From Pirellulaceae bacterium (GTDB taxonomy: Bacteria; Planctomycetota; Planctomycetia; Pirellulales; Pirellulaceae), in the NCBI GenBank assembly GCA_029243025.1, contig JAQWSU010000030.1, positions 397,221 to 461,220 of the forward strand: 64,000 nucleotides of DNA, read 5' to 3'. A program made the translations under genes and the position numbers. Below the pieces are notes generated by a model. That model made no database searches. It had not been told where the DNA came from and saw only the letters and a program-made list of their open reading frames with translations. Positions 46,428 through 55,565 of the stretch are shown in pieces; the stretch's first letter is position 1; every line of letters starts with the position of its first letter.

Positions 46428-47621
46428 ATGCCAGCGCGAACCGCGAAACGAAAAGCGATCCCAGCTCAAGATTTTGATCTTGAATTGTTGATGGAGTTGA
46501 TGGCGATCCCGGGGAAGAGTGGGGAGGAAGCGGAAGTTGCCCGATACCTCACGGAGCGATTGGTTGAGGCGGGTGCCAAGTCGAGTTGGATTCGTCATGA
46601 TCAGGCCCATCGCGCGACGCCCATCGATGGCGGTACGGGAAATCTCGTGCTCAAATTACCTGGAAATCGACGCCCTCGAAGAATGCTGGTCTCCCATCTG
46701 GATACGGTGCCTATTTGTGTAGGGGCCAAGCCTGTTCGGCGCGGCAACCGTATTCGATCTGCAGACCCGAAAACCGGTTTGGGTGCCGATAATCGGGCCG
46801 GCTGTGCCGTCACTCTGCTAACCGCCTTGAAGTTAATCCGCGATCCTCGCCCTCACCCACCGTTGACGTTTCTGTGGACGGTGCAGGAGGAAATTGGCTT
46901 ACATGGCGCTCGGCAAGCTAATTTGAAGCTGCTCGGGAATCCGCAATTGGCTTTCAACTGGGACGGAGGCTTAGCCGCCAAGCTCACCATCGGTGCGACG
47001 GGCGGTTATCGAATGGAGATTCTGGTCCGCGGAATCGCCAGTCATGCCGGCGGAGCTCCCGAGCAAGGAGTAAGTGCGATTGCCATTGCGTCCTTGGCAA
47101 TTGCTGATCTGCATCAACAAGGCTGGCATGGGTTGATCGAGAAGTCCGGAAAGGTTGGAACGAGCAACGTTGGAGTTGTTCGTGGCGGAGCAGCAACAAA
47201 CGTGGTGACGGATGAACTCTTTGTACGTGCGGAGGCTCGTAGTCACGATGCTCGTTTTCGTGAACGTATCGTGCGGCAGATCGAGAAAGCATTTCAACGC
47301 GCTGTTAAGCAAGTTCGGAATGCGTCAGGGAAAACTGGCCGTGTCGAGTTCGACGGTCGTCTGGATTACGATTCCTTCTGTTTGGACACGAAAGAACCTT
47401 GTGTGATTGCTGCCCAAGCCGCCGTCGAAAGCTTGGGTGAAACGGCTGAACTCGCAATTGCGAATGGTGGCCTCGACGCGAATTGGTTGAGTGCTCGTGG
47501 CATTCCGACGGTCAGCCTGGGGTGCGGTCAGTTAAATCAGCACATGGTTTCCGAAGCGTTGGACGTGCGGCAATTTCGCCGGGCGTGCAAGATTGCTGAA
47601 GCTCTCGCTCTGGGGGATTAA
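46428..47621 (+). CDS. M20 family metallopeptidase (PepT-like)
   Basis: 397 residues. GGAG precedes the ATG. Zinc ligands and catalysis: SHLDTVP (His90, Asp92), GLGADNRAG (Asp121, bridging), TVQEEIGLHG (Glu154 catalytic, Glu155), NWDGG (Asp179) and the late LGCGQLNQHMVSE His. The lid domain has GIASHAGGAPEQGVSAIAIA. This is the tripeptidase/carboxypeptidase G2 group of M20; substrate specificity cannot be read. The ferredoxin-like gene starts 5 bases after its stop. Confidence 0.9.
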   Translation: MPARTAKRKAIPAQDFDLELLMELMAIPGKSGEEAEVARYLTERLVEAGAKSSWIRHDQAHRATPIDGGTGNLVLKLPGNRRPRRMLVSHLDTVPICVGAKPVRRGNRIRSADPKTGLGADNRAGCAVTLLTALKLIRDPRPHPPLTFLWTVQEEIGLHGARQANLKLLGNPQLAFNWDGGLAAKLTIGATGGYRMEILVRGIASHAGGAPEQGVSAIAIASLAIADLHQQGWHGLIEKSGKVGTSNVGVVRGGAATNVVTDELFVRAEARSHDARFRERIVRQIEKAFQRAVKQVRNASGKTGRVEFDGRLDYDSFCLDTKEPCVIAAQAAVESLGETAELAIANGGLDANWLSARGIPTVSLGCGQLNQHMVSEALDVRQFRRACKIAEALALGD

Positions 47622-47626
47622 GACTG

Positions 47627-47938
47627 ATGGATTTGGACGATGACCTCTGCTTATGCTTCCACGTCAAAAAACGCAAGGTACTGAATTACATTCGGATCGA
47701 GCGGCCACGCCGTGTCGCTCAGCTAAGCGACTGCTACGGTGCTGGGACCGGTTGTGGTTGGTGCCGCCCCTTTTTATGCCAACTCTTCGAAGCTGCCAAA
47801 GGGCAAGATGGGGCTGAGGATCCATTGCCTGCGGCTGAGGAGTATGCTCAAAATCGGGCCCAATATGTTCGCGACGGGAAGGGGACACCGCCGGCAACCG
47901 CGGATCCGATCCCAGACTTGCCTAACCCGAACGATTGA
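47627..47938 (+). CDS. BFD-like [2Fe-2S] binding protein
   Basis: 103 residues. CLCFHVKKRKVLNYIRIERP begins with C-x-C, and GAGTGCGWCRPFL supplies the C-x2-C pair 32 residues later, the spacing of the bacterioferritin-associated ferredoxin fold. The C-terminal 45 residues are Pro/Asp/Ala rich and probably disordered. The family role is electron transfer, for example in iron release from bacterioferritin, but no bacterioferritin is in the window. Directly follows the M20 gene, likely cotranscribed. Confidence 0.78.
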   Translation: MDLDDDLCLCFHVKKRKVLNYIRIERPRRVAQLSDCYGAGTGCGWCRPFLCQLFEAAKGQDGAEDPLPAAEEYAQNRAQYVRDGKGTPPATADPIPDLPNPND

Positions 47939-48096
47939 TTTGATTGGACGGTTCGGGCCCCTTCTACGGCTTGTCGTGACGGATCAAGGCTGGCACCTGG
48001 TAGCGATCGTGAGCGAATTTCGCTAACATGAAAGGCCACGTCGAGCATTTGGCGAGTGGTTTATGGTTATCGGCAGCCCCTCAGAATGGACGGAAA

Positions 48097-48396
48097 ATGG
48101 CACGCAAAGTTGTAAGTAGAAAAGAGTTGCGAGCTGAAGCGGAGGCGGCAGAAAAGGCCGGCGCAACGAAAAAGAAGGCCGTGAAAAAGAAGGCCGCCAA
48201 ACGTGCGTCTCGGGCCAAAGCGGTCGCCGATGTGAGGATGAAGCTCTTTTGGGGCGTCTTTAATCAGTCACTCAAACGCGTCGCTCTCTACGATTTCACC
48301 CAGAAGAAACAGGCGGAGAAGAAGGCGACCGATCTGTCAAAGTCGGGTAAATCACCCCACTTCGTCCAAAAGGTGAAAGAGGTTATCGAAGAATAG
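48097..48396 (+). CDS. Small Lys-rich protein with conserved C-terminal segment
   Basis: 99 residues from ATG 48097 (MARKVVSRKELRAEAEAAEK). Residues 20-45 are Lys/Ala repeats (KKKAVKKKAAKRASRAK) like histone H1-type or SWIB-tail regions. Residues 47-99 look folded (MKLFWGVFNQSLKRVALYDF, SGKSPHFVQKVKEVIEE). An in-frame GTG/ATG upstream at 48028 is less likely. The basic arm suggests nucleic-acid binding, which is inference; the folded part is not a family I can name. Confidence 0.65.
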   Translation: MARKVVSRKELRAEAEAAEKAGATKKKAVKKKAAKRASRAKAVADVRMKLFWGVFNQSLKRVALYDFTQKKQAEKKATDLSKSGKSPHFVQKVKEVIEE

Positions 48397-48488
48397 ACGG
48401 CTCTCGGTTCAGTCGCCTGCACTGGTGTTCTTGCTGGCGGAAACCGATCTGGCCGCCCCACTTTTGGCCAGAATCTTACCCGTTTAAC

Positions 48489-48863
48489 TCAGCCACTCAG
48501 CCACTCAGCCAATTTGTCAACCGTTGAGCTCTCATTCAGGGCCAACTTGCCAAAGCCGGCGACAGCTCCCGCATTGATCGCCGTTTGCTGATGATCTTCG
48601 AAATTGGTGACTAACATCGTTGGTACCGAGGCGAGCTCAGAATCAGCCTTGATTGCTGCTAAGACGACGAGTCCCTCGCTGTTATCCCGATCGAGTCTGC
48701 GGTTAATTAAGATTAGATCAAAACAACCTTGCCGGAGAGTCTGCAGCGCATCGTCCAGACCATGAGCCTGAACGACTTCCGCGTCAAAGTGGCTCACGAT
48801 CAAAGTTCGGATCGCTTCGTGGTCTGGGACACAGTTGCCCACATCTAAGACTTTTTTTGCCAT
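48489..48863 (-). CDS. Pseudo-receiver protein
   Basis: 124 residues with a receiver fold. Starts MAKKVLDVGNCVPDHEAIRT. The phospho-acceptor position reads DLILINRRLDRDNSEGL, so Asp is Asn (an Asp follows four residues later). Thr is in TMLVTNFEDH, and the late Lys is kept in AGFGKLALNE. Phosphorylation in the standard way is unlikely. Start 11 bases after the stop of the PQQ-repeat gene on the same strand, so it is the last gene of that operon. Confidence 0.75.
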   Translation of the reverse strand: MAKKVLDVGNCVPDHEAIRTLIVSHFDAEVVQAHGLDDALQTLRQGCFDLILINRRLDRDNSEGLVVLAAIKADSELASVPTMLVTNFEDHQQTAINAGAVAGFGKLALNESSTVDKLAEWLSG

Positions 48864-48874
48864 CGGTACGAAGC

Positions 48875-50662
48875 TTAGTTCGAAGCCTCTTCATCTTTCT
48901 TGGATGGCTCGATCGCGAACAGGTGAGTCTTGTTGGCGATGAACAGCACGTTGTTGGCGACGATTGGGGTGCTATAGACGGAATTACCCATATTGATTTC
49001 GGCGATCGGCTCATGGGGCTCAGAAGTCAGGTCAAAGATGCACACATCGCCATCTTCGTCGCCAATGTAAACGTGATCTTCGACGATAAGCGGGGAGCCC
49101 CAGGCAGCGGCCAACATATCGTAGGTCCAGTGGATTTTCCCCGTTTTTGCGTCCAGACAGTGAAAGAGCCCACTGAAATCTGCGATATAGAGCAGGTTGT
49201 CTTTGATGGCAACTGTTCCGCAACTACGGTGCATTGTTTCTTCGAATTCGATCTCGCCATCGCCGTTTTGGTCGAATCGGTCGTAGTGCCAAATCACGGC
49301 AGAATTTGGGTTGTCCACGACCACGTCGCCTTCTTCTTCGATCACGGCTTGAATACGTCGATGTTCGATCGACTTGCTGCGGTCGGCCACATTCACGGCA
49401 AGTTCAGGACTGACATCACCTCGCTTGGTGGGATCAATGCACCAGAGATGGCCAATTCCTTCTCCATGTTCAGGGTCTTGTCCAACGGCAACATAGACGC
49501 GACCGTCGTAGATCACCGGTGTGGCAATAATGTTGTTGCGTGTGCCACGACCTCCCAAGATCCATTTGGAATCCTTGGGATTGGCATCGAATTTCCACAG
49601 CAGTTCTCCCTTGCCATCTTTCCCTTTGCTTACTTTGAAACTGTACACCCAGCCGTCGCCACCAGCAAAGATGACCTGCGGGACACCACCCAATTCCCCA
49701 ACCGCAGGTGAAGACCATTGTCCGTGCAGGATGTTTTCGCCGGGCGAGTTGTCGGTCCAATAGACTTCCCCCGTATTCTTGTTCATGCAGATAAAGCTGG
49801 GTGCTTCAGGTGCGGGCAAGTTGATATGGGACTCGTCGAGTCCATTGGAAGTGTTGACTAAGAGGTAGTCGCCCCAGCTTGTTACTGAGCAGCTGCACAT
49901 GTTGTGTTGCGAGACACCCAGATCCTTCATCATATTGAATGACCAAATGATGTCAGCGTCTTCTTTGCTAGTCGCCGATTCTTCCTTGAATGGGCCATCG
50001 TTTTCATCGTCGTAGAATCCTTCGGTGTCGAGGCAAAGTACTTCGCCGCGACTGGTAACAAACCAAAGTCGTTTCCCTTCGACGAGTGGTGCGCAGCAAA
50101 TTCCCTGCAGCGGCCAGTCATGCACGCGCCCGGTGGGCAGCTTTTCACTGGAGTGTTGCCAAAGAAATTTACCGTCCTTTTCATTGAAGCAGAGTAAGCA
50201 ACCTAAATCGACTTTGGCCGGATAGCGATCCACATAACCGGCTCCATTGTTGGTCCCCACGTAAACTTGACCGCCGGCCACGACTGGATTGCCGTAGGTT
50301 TGGCTTCCAACTCGGGCTACCCACTTGATGTTTTCGGCTTTGTCGTTGATCCATTCGCCGGAACGGCGGTCGAATCGGCCGCAATCCCAGTCGATGCAAA
50401 TGTTTTCACCGGCGGGCGCATTGTTCCGATAGGAGTTTCCACCCCATTGGCTCCAGTCGCCGTTTTGGATTTCGTCGCGCAGGCGTGTTGCGGCTGCTAC
50501 AGCTTGAGTTTCGGTCACTGACCCATTGCGATCGTTCGCGGTAACGGTCAAAAAAGGTCGTTCACTGGGAATCAAGTTGACGGTCAGAGATCCGAGCATA
50601 AACGCAGCGACTAGTGCCGAGACGGTACGACGTGCTCGCAGATTACGTCGACGTGAAGTCAT
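48875..50662 (-). CDS. Exported PQQ-type beta-propeller protein with EF-hand
   Basis: 595 residues. N-terminal signal/anchor VSALVAAFMLGSLTVNL. Repeated propeller blades with the pattern G-x-L-x-C-x-D and W-x-x (QTYGNPVVAGGQVYVGTNNG, CLDAKTGKIHWTYDML, WGSPLIVEDHVYIGDEDGD). One blade carries an EF-hand-like loop, RFDQNGDGEIEFEE, at about residues 455-470, probably binding calcium. Starts with AGGAAATACT before ATG 50662. Whether it binds PQQ or is a non-enzymatic propeller cannot be decided. It follows the other propeller gene by 39 bases. Confidence 0.85.
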   Translation of the reverse strand: MTSRRRNLRARRTVSALVAAFMLGSLTVNLIPSERPFLTVTANDRNGSVTETQAVAAATRLRDEIQNGDWSQWGGNSYRNNAPAGENICIDWDCGRFDRRSGEWINDKAENIKWVARVGSQTYGNPVVAGGQVYVGTNNGAGYVDRYPAKVDLGCLLCFNEKDGKFLWQHSSEKLPTGRVHDWPLQGICCAPLVEGKRLWFVTSRGEVLCLDTEGFYDDENDGPFKEESATSKEDADIIWSFNMMKDLGVSQHNMCSCSVTSWGDYLLVNTSNGLDESHINLPAPEAPSFICMNKNTGEVYWTDNSPGENILHGQWSSPAVGELGGVPQVIFAGGDGWVYSFKVSKGKDGKGELLWKFDANPKDSKWILGGRGTRNNIIATPVIYDGRVYVAVGQDPEHGEGIGHLWCIDPTKRGDVSPELAVNVADRSKSIEHRRIQAVIEEEGDVVVDNPNSAVIWHYDRFDQNGDGEIEFEETMHRSCGTVAIKDNLLYIADFSGLFHCLDAKTGKIHWTYDMLAAAWGSPLIVEDHVYIGDEDGDVCIFDLTSEPHEPIAEINMGNSVYSTPIVANNVLFIANKTHLFAIEPSKKDEEASN

Positions 50663-50701
50663 AGTATTTCCTAACCTCTTTATTGGTTTCGATCAGATCG
50701 C

Positions 50702-53386
50702 TCAGTTTGCGGTTACGATAATGTCATCGAGGAAAATCTCAGCATCCTTGGCATTTCCGAATAGGCCGGGACTTCCAGATCGATTGGGCGAATCATCGGT
50801 CGCCTGAATCGTCCAGTCTGTCGGTTCCGCTTCATCTTTGGGCCAAACTTTGCCTCGCAACACGGCTTTGCCGTTTTCGACTGCCGCTCGAAACTTCATC
50901 GTGTACCAACGATCAGCTTCCCAGGGAAAGTCAATCGTCTGTGCCATTCGCAGTTGGGGAACCCAAGAACGAATCTGAAGTTTCTGGCTCGCCCCTTGCA
51001 GGTCGATGGCATAGCCTTGTGCAAGTAAGCCAATGTCTGGCAGCTTATTGTCTTTCGTCGCGGCTCGGATGTTGGCTTGGATTGTGTAGTTGCTCAGATC
51101 CGATTGACCAAACCAACAACGGCTGCGCGTTCCTTTGGGAATTGTCTTGATTTTCGTCATGACTCCCTCGCCACTGAAGGCTCGCGACCCTTTTTCGACC
51201 ATCAGTTGAACGCCCACATTTGGCAAGTTTTCCCAGCCGATACCCTTCAGCACATTTTTGTCAATCAGGCGCGTGAGTACGGGATCTAATTGAGTTTGCG
51301 CTTGTTCCAATGTGGTTGCATCGGTACCGAGAAATCTTTGGAGAGCGGACCATTTTTGCTGAGGCGTACTGTTGTCGTAAACCAGTTTGGTTTTTCCCGT
51401 GTTGGTGAAGGCACTACTCAAATACAAGTACAGCTGTGCGGCCATCGGATCTTGCTGATTCAGTTCACCGAACAATTTGTCATCGAGCGGGACGTGGCGG
51501 TAACGAGCACCCACCCAACTAATGGGGATTTCTCCATTTGAAAAGCTAAAGTTCCAGGGGAGATCTGGCACAATCCGGATGCGAGCGGTGCCCTTGAGTG
51601 AACCGACTTTTGCGGTGATGACGGTCGCCTGATGAGATGCGTTCTTGGCCGCCGTAAAGAGGCGGAAGGCAATGTTCTTGCCATCCGGCGAGATTTGTCC
51701 AGGTCCCTCGAGGCTGAACTCGGCGGTCGACGTTGATGTACCCAGTAGTTGTCCGCGCGAATTAAAAAGGCGGACTTGAAACGCTTGCACTTGGCCAGGT
51801 TTCATTAACACTTCGGCCGGCACCAGTTGTAGGTGAGTTGGCTGGGGGTCCTGAGCCACATCGGGTTCGAGCTTTGGCTTGGGCTGCTCGAGTGCTTGAG
51901 AATGCTTTTCTGGATCCTGCAGGCAGTAGAGGGCACCCGTCGATTGGACGTAGATCCGTCCGTGTGAGCAGATTGGCGATGCATGGCATTCTTCGCCGGA
52001 CGGAAGTCGGCCTTTGTTGACGACGCGGGCTCCGTTTTTCTCGTCCGGTTTATAAATGCCCCAACGACCATTGGCTGAAAACGCATAAACTTTGCCATCC
52101 GCTTGTAATGGACTGGATCGCATCATGCGTCCCAAGGCGATTCGTCGGCCGACAGGATCACCCGTTTTTGCGTCAAAAACTTGTAATTTAGCTCGGTCAT
52201 CAAACACCCAAATGTTGTCATCGACAAAGAGCGGCTGCGTGCGACCCGCCATCACCTCGTCGACTCGCCAGTTTTCGCCCGTCGATGTCAGGTCGACGAC
52301 CGAATCAGCGTCGTTGGCTTTGCTCGTGTCGATGGAGACGACCGCGCCCATGCTCGTCCCAACTGTGTTTTCTTCGCTGTGTCCCGCGTAGACCGTTTCA
52401 TCCACGACCAACGGGGATGCGTTTACACCTCGCCGTGAAAGTTGATACTTCCAAATCGGTTGACCCGTTCGAGGTTGCATCGCCCAGATGCCCCCATCTC
52501 CGGAGCCAAACACGAGCGATTTTTGGTTTCCGAGAACCGTGAGCGTCGGTCCGCTGTAGGTGGTGTCATAAGGCAGCAGACGCGTGCCTGAGAACCACAC
52601 AACGTCGCCGGTTCGCTTGTCAAAACCGATAAATCGGTGGGCTGGTTTTGCCATGTCGCCCCATCCAATGACGATCGCGCTGGTGATGACCAAGTCGTCG
52701 CAAATGACGGGGAAGTTCGTGCGGCCTCCATAGGTGCTTAACAAGCCAAATCGTTCATGCAGGGGGATCATCCACTTGGTCTTGCCGGTTCTTGCGTCGA
52801 TGCACTGAAAGTGGCCGCAGACGCCCTGAGCGTAAATGTTGCCAGTCTCCGGGTCACCCACGCAAGACGACCATCCTACACGTGTGTCAGGGACATCCGA
52901 AAGATACACATTGAAGCGGTTTTCCCAGAGTGTCTCGCCGGTCTTGGCATCAACGCAGACGACCTTTTCCCCTTCTTGCTCGGTGCCGGGCTCAGCTCGG
53001 ACAATTGTGTACAGCTTGCCATCCATGACGATAGGTGTGCTGCGTCCGCCGAGGTCTGCGCGTTTCCAAGCGACATTACTGCCTTCTCCACCACGCGCAT
53101 CAAAGTCGTCGATCAATTCTGTTTCAAGCGAAACGCCGTTATAGTTCGGGCCTCGCCAGACGGTCCAATCAAGCGGATCCGTCTTGATGGACGCGTCGTC
53201 GGTTTGAGTGGCAACCGTTCTTGTCTCGGTGGGAATGATTGCTCCGCTGGTAGTAGCGTTGCTATCCGGAGAACGACTCGCAGGCACGCAGCCAGCAGAG
53301 ATCGCCAAGCCGAATGCGAAGATTAGCAACTTCCAATTCTGAGGACGCGCGACCGCGTTCGTCTGTTTAGTCTTGGCAGGCATCAT
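50702..53386 (-). CDS. Exported PQQ-type beta-propeller protein with C-terminal lectin-like domain
   Basis: 894 residues; ATG 53386 (GGAGG 12 bases upstream) overlaps the cupin gene end by 20 bases. A signal peptide ends ISAGC, so it is probably a lipoprotein. Residues about 65-480 form propeller blades (WTVWRGPNYNGVS, VVCVDAKTGETLWENRFNVY, GRIYVQSTGALYCLQ). An Ig-like segment follows (LVPAEVLMKPGQVQAFQVRL), then a concanavalin/laminin-G-like C-terminal domain (WYTMKFRAAVENGKAVLRGK, AEIFLDDIIV). This layout recalls planctomycete sugar-binding outer proteins. Substrate unknown. Confidence 0.82.
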   Translation of the reverse strand: MMPAKTKQTNAVARPQNWKLLIFAFGLAISAGCVPASRSPDSNATTSGAIIPTETRTVATQTDDASIKTDPLDWTVWRGPNYNGVSLETELIDDFDARGGEGSNVAWKRADLGGRSTPIVMDGKLYTIVRAEPGTEQEGEKVVCVDAKTGETLWENRFNVYLSDVPDTRVGWSSCVGDPETGNIYAQGVCGHFQCIDARTGKTKWMIPLHERFGLLSTYGGRTNFPVICDDLVITSAIVIGWGDMAKPAHRFIGFDKRTGDVVWFSGTRLLPYDTTYSGPTLTVLGNQKSLVFGSGDGGIWAMQPRTGQPIWKYQLSRRGVNASPLVVDETVYAGHSEENTVGTSMGAVVSIDTSKANDADSVVDLTSTGENWRVDEVMAGRTQPLFVDDNIWVFDDRAKLQVFDAKTGDPVGRRIALGRMMRSSPLQADGKVYAFSANGRWGIYKPDEKNGARVVNKGRLPSGEECHASPICSHGRIYVQSTGALYCLQDPEKHSQALEQPKPKLEPDVAQDPQPTHLQLVPAEVLMKPGQVQAFQVRLFNSRGQLLGTSTSTAEFSLEGPGQISPDGKNIAFRLFTAAKNASHQATVITAKVGSLKGTARIRIVPDLPWNFSFSNGEIPISWVGARYRHVPLDDKLFGELNQQDPMAAQLYLYLSSAFTNTGKTKLVYDNSTPQQKWSALQRFLGTDATTLEQAQTQLDPVLTRLIDKNVLKGIGWENLPNVGVQLMVEKGSRAFSGEGVMTKIKTIPKGTRSRCWFGQSDLSNYTIQANIRAATKDNKLPDIGLLAQGYAIDLQGASQKLQIRSWVPQLRMAQTIDFPWEADRWYTMKFRAAVENGKAVLRGKVWPKDEAEPTDWTIQATDDSPNRSGSPGLFGNAKDAEIFLDDIIVTAN

Positions 53387-53804
53387 CAAACCACTCATCC
53401 TCCGGATCAAACTTGGGTAGTACAAGGATCAGAACTTTCATCTTCCCGATCGCACGGTGACGGACTCCAGGTCGGATGAGCACACATGTCCCCGGCTCCA
53501 ATTCAACTTCCTCGCCATCAAGTTGCATCCGAGCATCTGCGTCACACTCCAAAATGAAATAGGTTTCTGTGAGTTGCTTGTGGTAATGCAGCTTCGCATT
53601 CGTCGAAATCTCCGTGACATGCACCGTGCCGGGAAAGTCGGCGGTCTCTGCAAAAGCCCGCCGTGCCATACCGCAGGGGCAGGCTACTGGCGTTACTTCG
53701 GCAAAGTTGACCAACTCGTACCCTGGGCCAAGCGACCCGGCTGAGGTAGATGATGATGGCATGGAGGGTGGGAATATTCCGAGTAAGGTAGGCGAGATGC
53801 GCAT
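53367..53804 (-). CDS. Cupin-domain protein
   Basis: 145 residues. The cupin motif 1 is KLHYHKQLTETYFILE and motif 2 is ELEPGTCVLIRPGVRHRAIG; two His and one Glu in the first and one His in the second supply a metal site. VNFAEVTPVACPCGMARRAF holds a Cys pair before the barrel. Its last 20 bases overlap the next gene, which places it first in the PQQ-propeller operon. Probably a sugar- or mannose-isomerase-like or regulatory cupin, not identifiable further. Confidence 0.8.
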   Translation of the reverse strand: MRISPTLLGIFPPSMPSSSTSAGSLGPGYELVNFAEVTPVACPCGMARRAFAETADFPGTVHVTEISTNAKLHYHKQLTETYFILECDADARMQLDGEEVELEPGTCVLIRPGVRHRAIGKMKVLILVLPKFDPEDEWFDDACQD

Positions 53805-54671
53805 AATGCAAACAACTCCTGCAATTTACCAAACCTTGATCGAACAGGCTACAACGTCGGTCCCATTGGGGGGTGGTGACGGTGTGAGCCGCTCTCTTGT
53901 GCTTTCGCTAAATCTACGCCGCTCTCCTCCCACTGGGACCGGAAGTACGGTGGATTTGAGCCGCAAATCTTGGGTGGGCTGCTGAATGAGTCTATGGGAA
54001 GGGTCGAACCCGTTATTCGAGTCGCTGATCGCTTCTTTGCCGGACTGATAAAGTGACGACCGGACCCGAAAATACCCTTGTGGAGTGTATTGTATATAGC
54101 CCGTTGGGGGGTATGTGGCGGCGGTCGGTGGATCGCTTGTGGGCTGCCAGCATGATTGCTGCTGCGCGGCCGGGTCAGGCGATCGGCTTCTGAAAGTGTC
54201 AAAGATCGCTCTGTGACTTGGAGTTTGGGGGTTTGTAACGGGCGTGACCTGTCAAAACCGTTAGACGTTTACCAGCTTGTGGTGTCGACAGAGTTTACGT
54301 AACAGTATTGTTAAACCAATTGGCTGGATTTGGTTCGCTGATCTCAAGCCATTTAAACGGTGGGGCCGATACCGTTCTTGTCGCAGAAAAAAACGATGTG
54401 CCTCCGTGGCACAGCGCCGCATCGGTTTATTGGTTTGGTCCAAACGGGTCAAGGAGTGACTCGGCCAGAGCTGGTGTGACCGTTGATCTGAATTGCGGGT
54501 TTCGACCCACCCTCCGCGACAGACCTACCTACAACATCACTTCCTTTGCGTGATTCCGAATGACGTCAGTCGTTCGCCTTCCGACGCTCCATAATGGACA
54601 GTGGTTTTGCTTGATGGCTGTCAAGGATGGACCCCAAACTTGCAATTCTTATTCGAAGGAGACCTCGGTCG
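53805..54671. other. Long divergent intergenic region upstream of the Cys-rich gene
   Basis: About 870 bases with no supported gene. Frames of 60-120 codons here overlap one another and resemble no family. A GTGCC-TCC-GGCAC-type stem (about 54399-54413) lies in the last part, which may be a long 5' leader of the Cys-rich gene. A GGGTCGAACCC at 54000 looked like a tRNA T-arm, but no acceptor or anticodon arm surrounds it. Confidence 0.45.
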
Positions 54672-55424
54672 ATGAAGTGGAATATTTATCTCGGTACCCT
54701 CGTGCTGGCTTTGGGACTTTGTACTCAGAGCTTCGGCTTCGAGCTGCTCGACCGAATGCTAGGCACGAGCAGCGGATGTTGTGGTAGCAGTAGCGGATGT
54801 TGCGAAGCTACTTGTGGTGCAGATGCCGGATGTTGCGACGATGGTTGCGACACTGGTTGTGATTCAGGATGCGACAACGGATGCGATTCCGGTTGTTGCG
54901 ATTCCGAGCCGAGCTGTGGTTGCGAAACTGCCTGCGGCTGCTCGAAAAAGCGTTGTGGTGGTTTGTTGGATCACTTGTTCGCCTGCAAGAAGAAGAGCTG
55001 CTGCTCGTCGTCTTGCGGTTGTGACAGCGGTTGCGAAGCTTCCTGTGGAGCAGACAATGGTTGCTGTGACAACGGTTGTGATTCGGACTGCTGTGATTCG
55101 GACTGCTGTGATTCGGACGTGAGCTGTGGATGCGAACCTAGTTGTGGTTGTGCAGCTCCCTTGAAGTCTTGCGGTGGTTTGCTCGACCGTCTGTTCCACC
55201 ATCGCTCAGCCCGTGGCTGTTGCGACAGTGGTTGCGACAGCGGTTGCGATGCTTCCTGTGGATGTGAGCCCGCCTGTGGCGCACCGGTCATGAGCCCCGC
55301 TCCGGTTGTTCAGCCTGCACCTGCAGCTGAAGAATCCGCGGCCGCTACCGTTGATCCCTCCGCAAAGCGAAAGCCTCAAGTGCCGGTTCGTCGTGCAAGC
55401 CACGTCATTCGATTCGGTCGCTAA
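54672..55424 (+). CDS. Exported cysteine-rich repeat protein
   Basis: 250 residues. AAGGAG lies 13 bases before ATG 54672. Signal peptide MKWNIYLGTLVLALGLCTQS. The mature part has dozens of Cys in CC, C-G-C and CDxGC units (SGCCDSEPSCGCETACGC, CCDSDCCDSDCCDSD) plus Gly/Ser/Asp. Two related blocks contain CGGLLDHLFACKK and CGGLLDRLFHHRS, so the protein is built by duplication. A Pro/Ala linker and a basic VPVRRASHVIRFGR follow. Such proteins are frequent in planctomycetes; likely a disulfide-linked envelope or surface component, possibly metal-binding. Closed by a strong terminator. Confidence 0.8.
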   Translation: MKWNIYLGTLVLALGLCTQSFGFELLDRMLGTSSGCCGSSSGCCEATCGADAGCCDDGCDTGCDSGCDNGCDSGCCDSEPSCGCETACGCSKKRCGGLLDHLFACKKKSCCSSSCGCDSGCEASCGADNGCCDNGCDSDCCDSDCCDSDVSCGCEPSCGCAAPLKSCGGLLDRLFHHRSARGCCDSGCDSGCDASCGCEPACGAPVMSPAPVVQPAPAAEESAAATVDPSAKRKPQVPVRRASHVIRFGR

Positions 55425-55470
55425 GATGCAATCGCAAGGGCCTACGTAAGGCTCCCATGGATTATTAAAA

Positions 55471-55501
55471 GGTCGCTTCCAAACGGGAGCGGCCTTTTTT
55501 T
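55471..55501 (+). terminator. Rho-independent terminator of the Cys-rich gene
   Basis: GGTCGCTTCC-AAAC-GGGAGCGGCC forms a 10-bp stem with two G-U pairs and a 4-base loop, followed by seven T (55495-55501). It lies 46 bases after the stop at 55424. Confidence 0.92.
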
Positions 55502-55565
55502 GTTGGTTTTTTTGAACGATCTGGCTGGGGTGCGAAAGTCTGGGAGCCAAATCGCCATGAAGCCA

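Noticed and set aside
54000..54030. tRNA-like T-arm GGGTCGAACCC
   Set aside because: No acceptor stem, D-arm or anticodon arm at the right distances.
54308..54553. Rightward frame of 81 codons before the Cys-rich gene
   Set aside because: No ribosome binding site, overlaps another similar-sized frame and has no recognisable domain.
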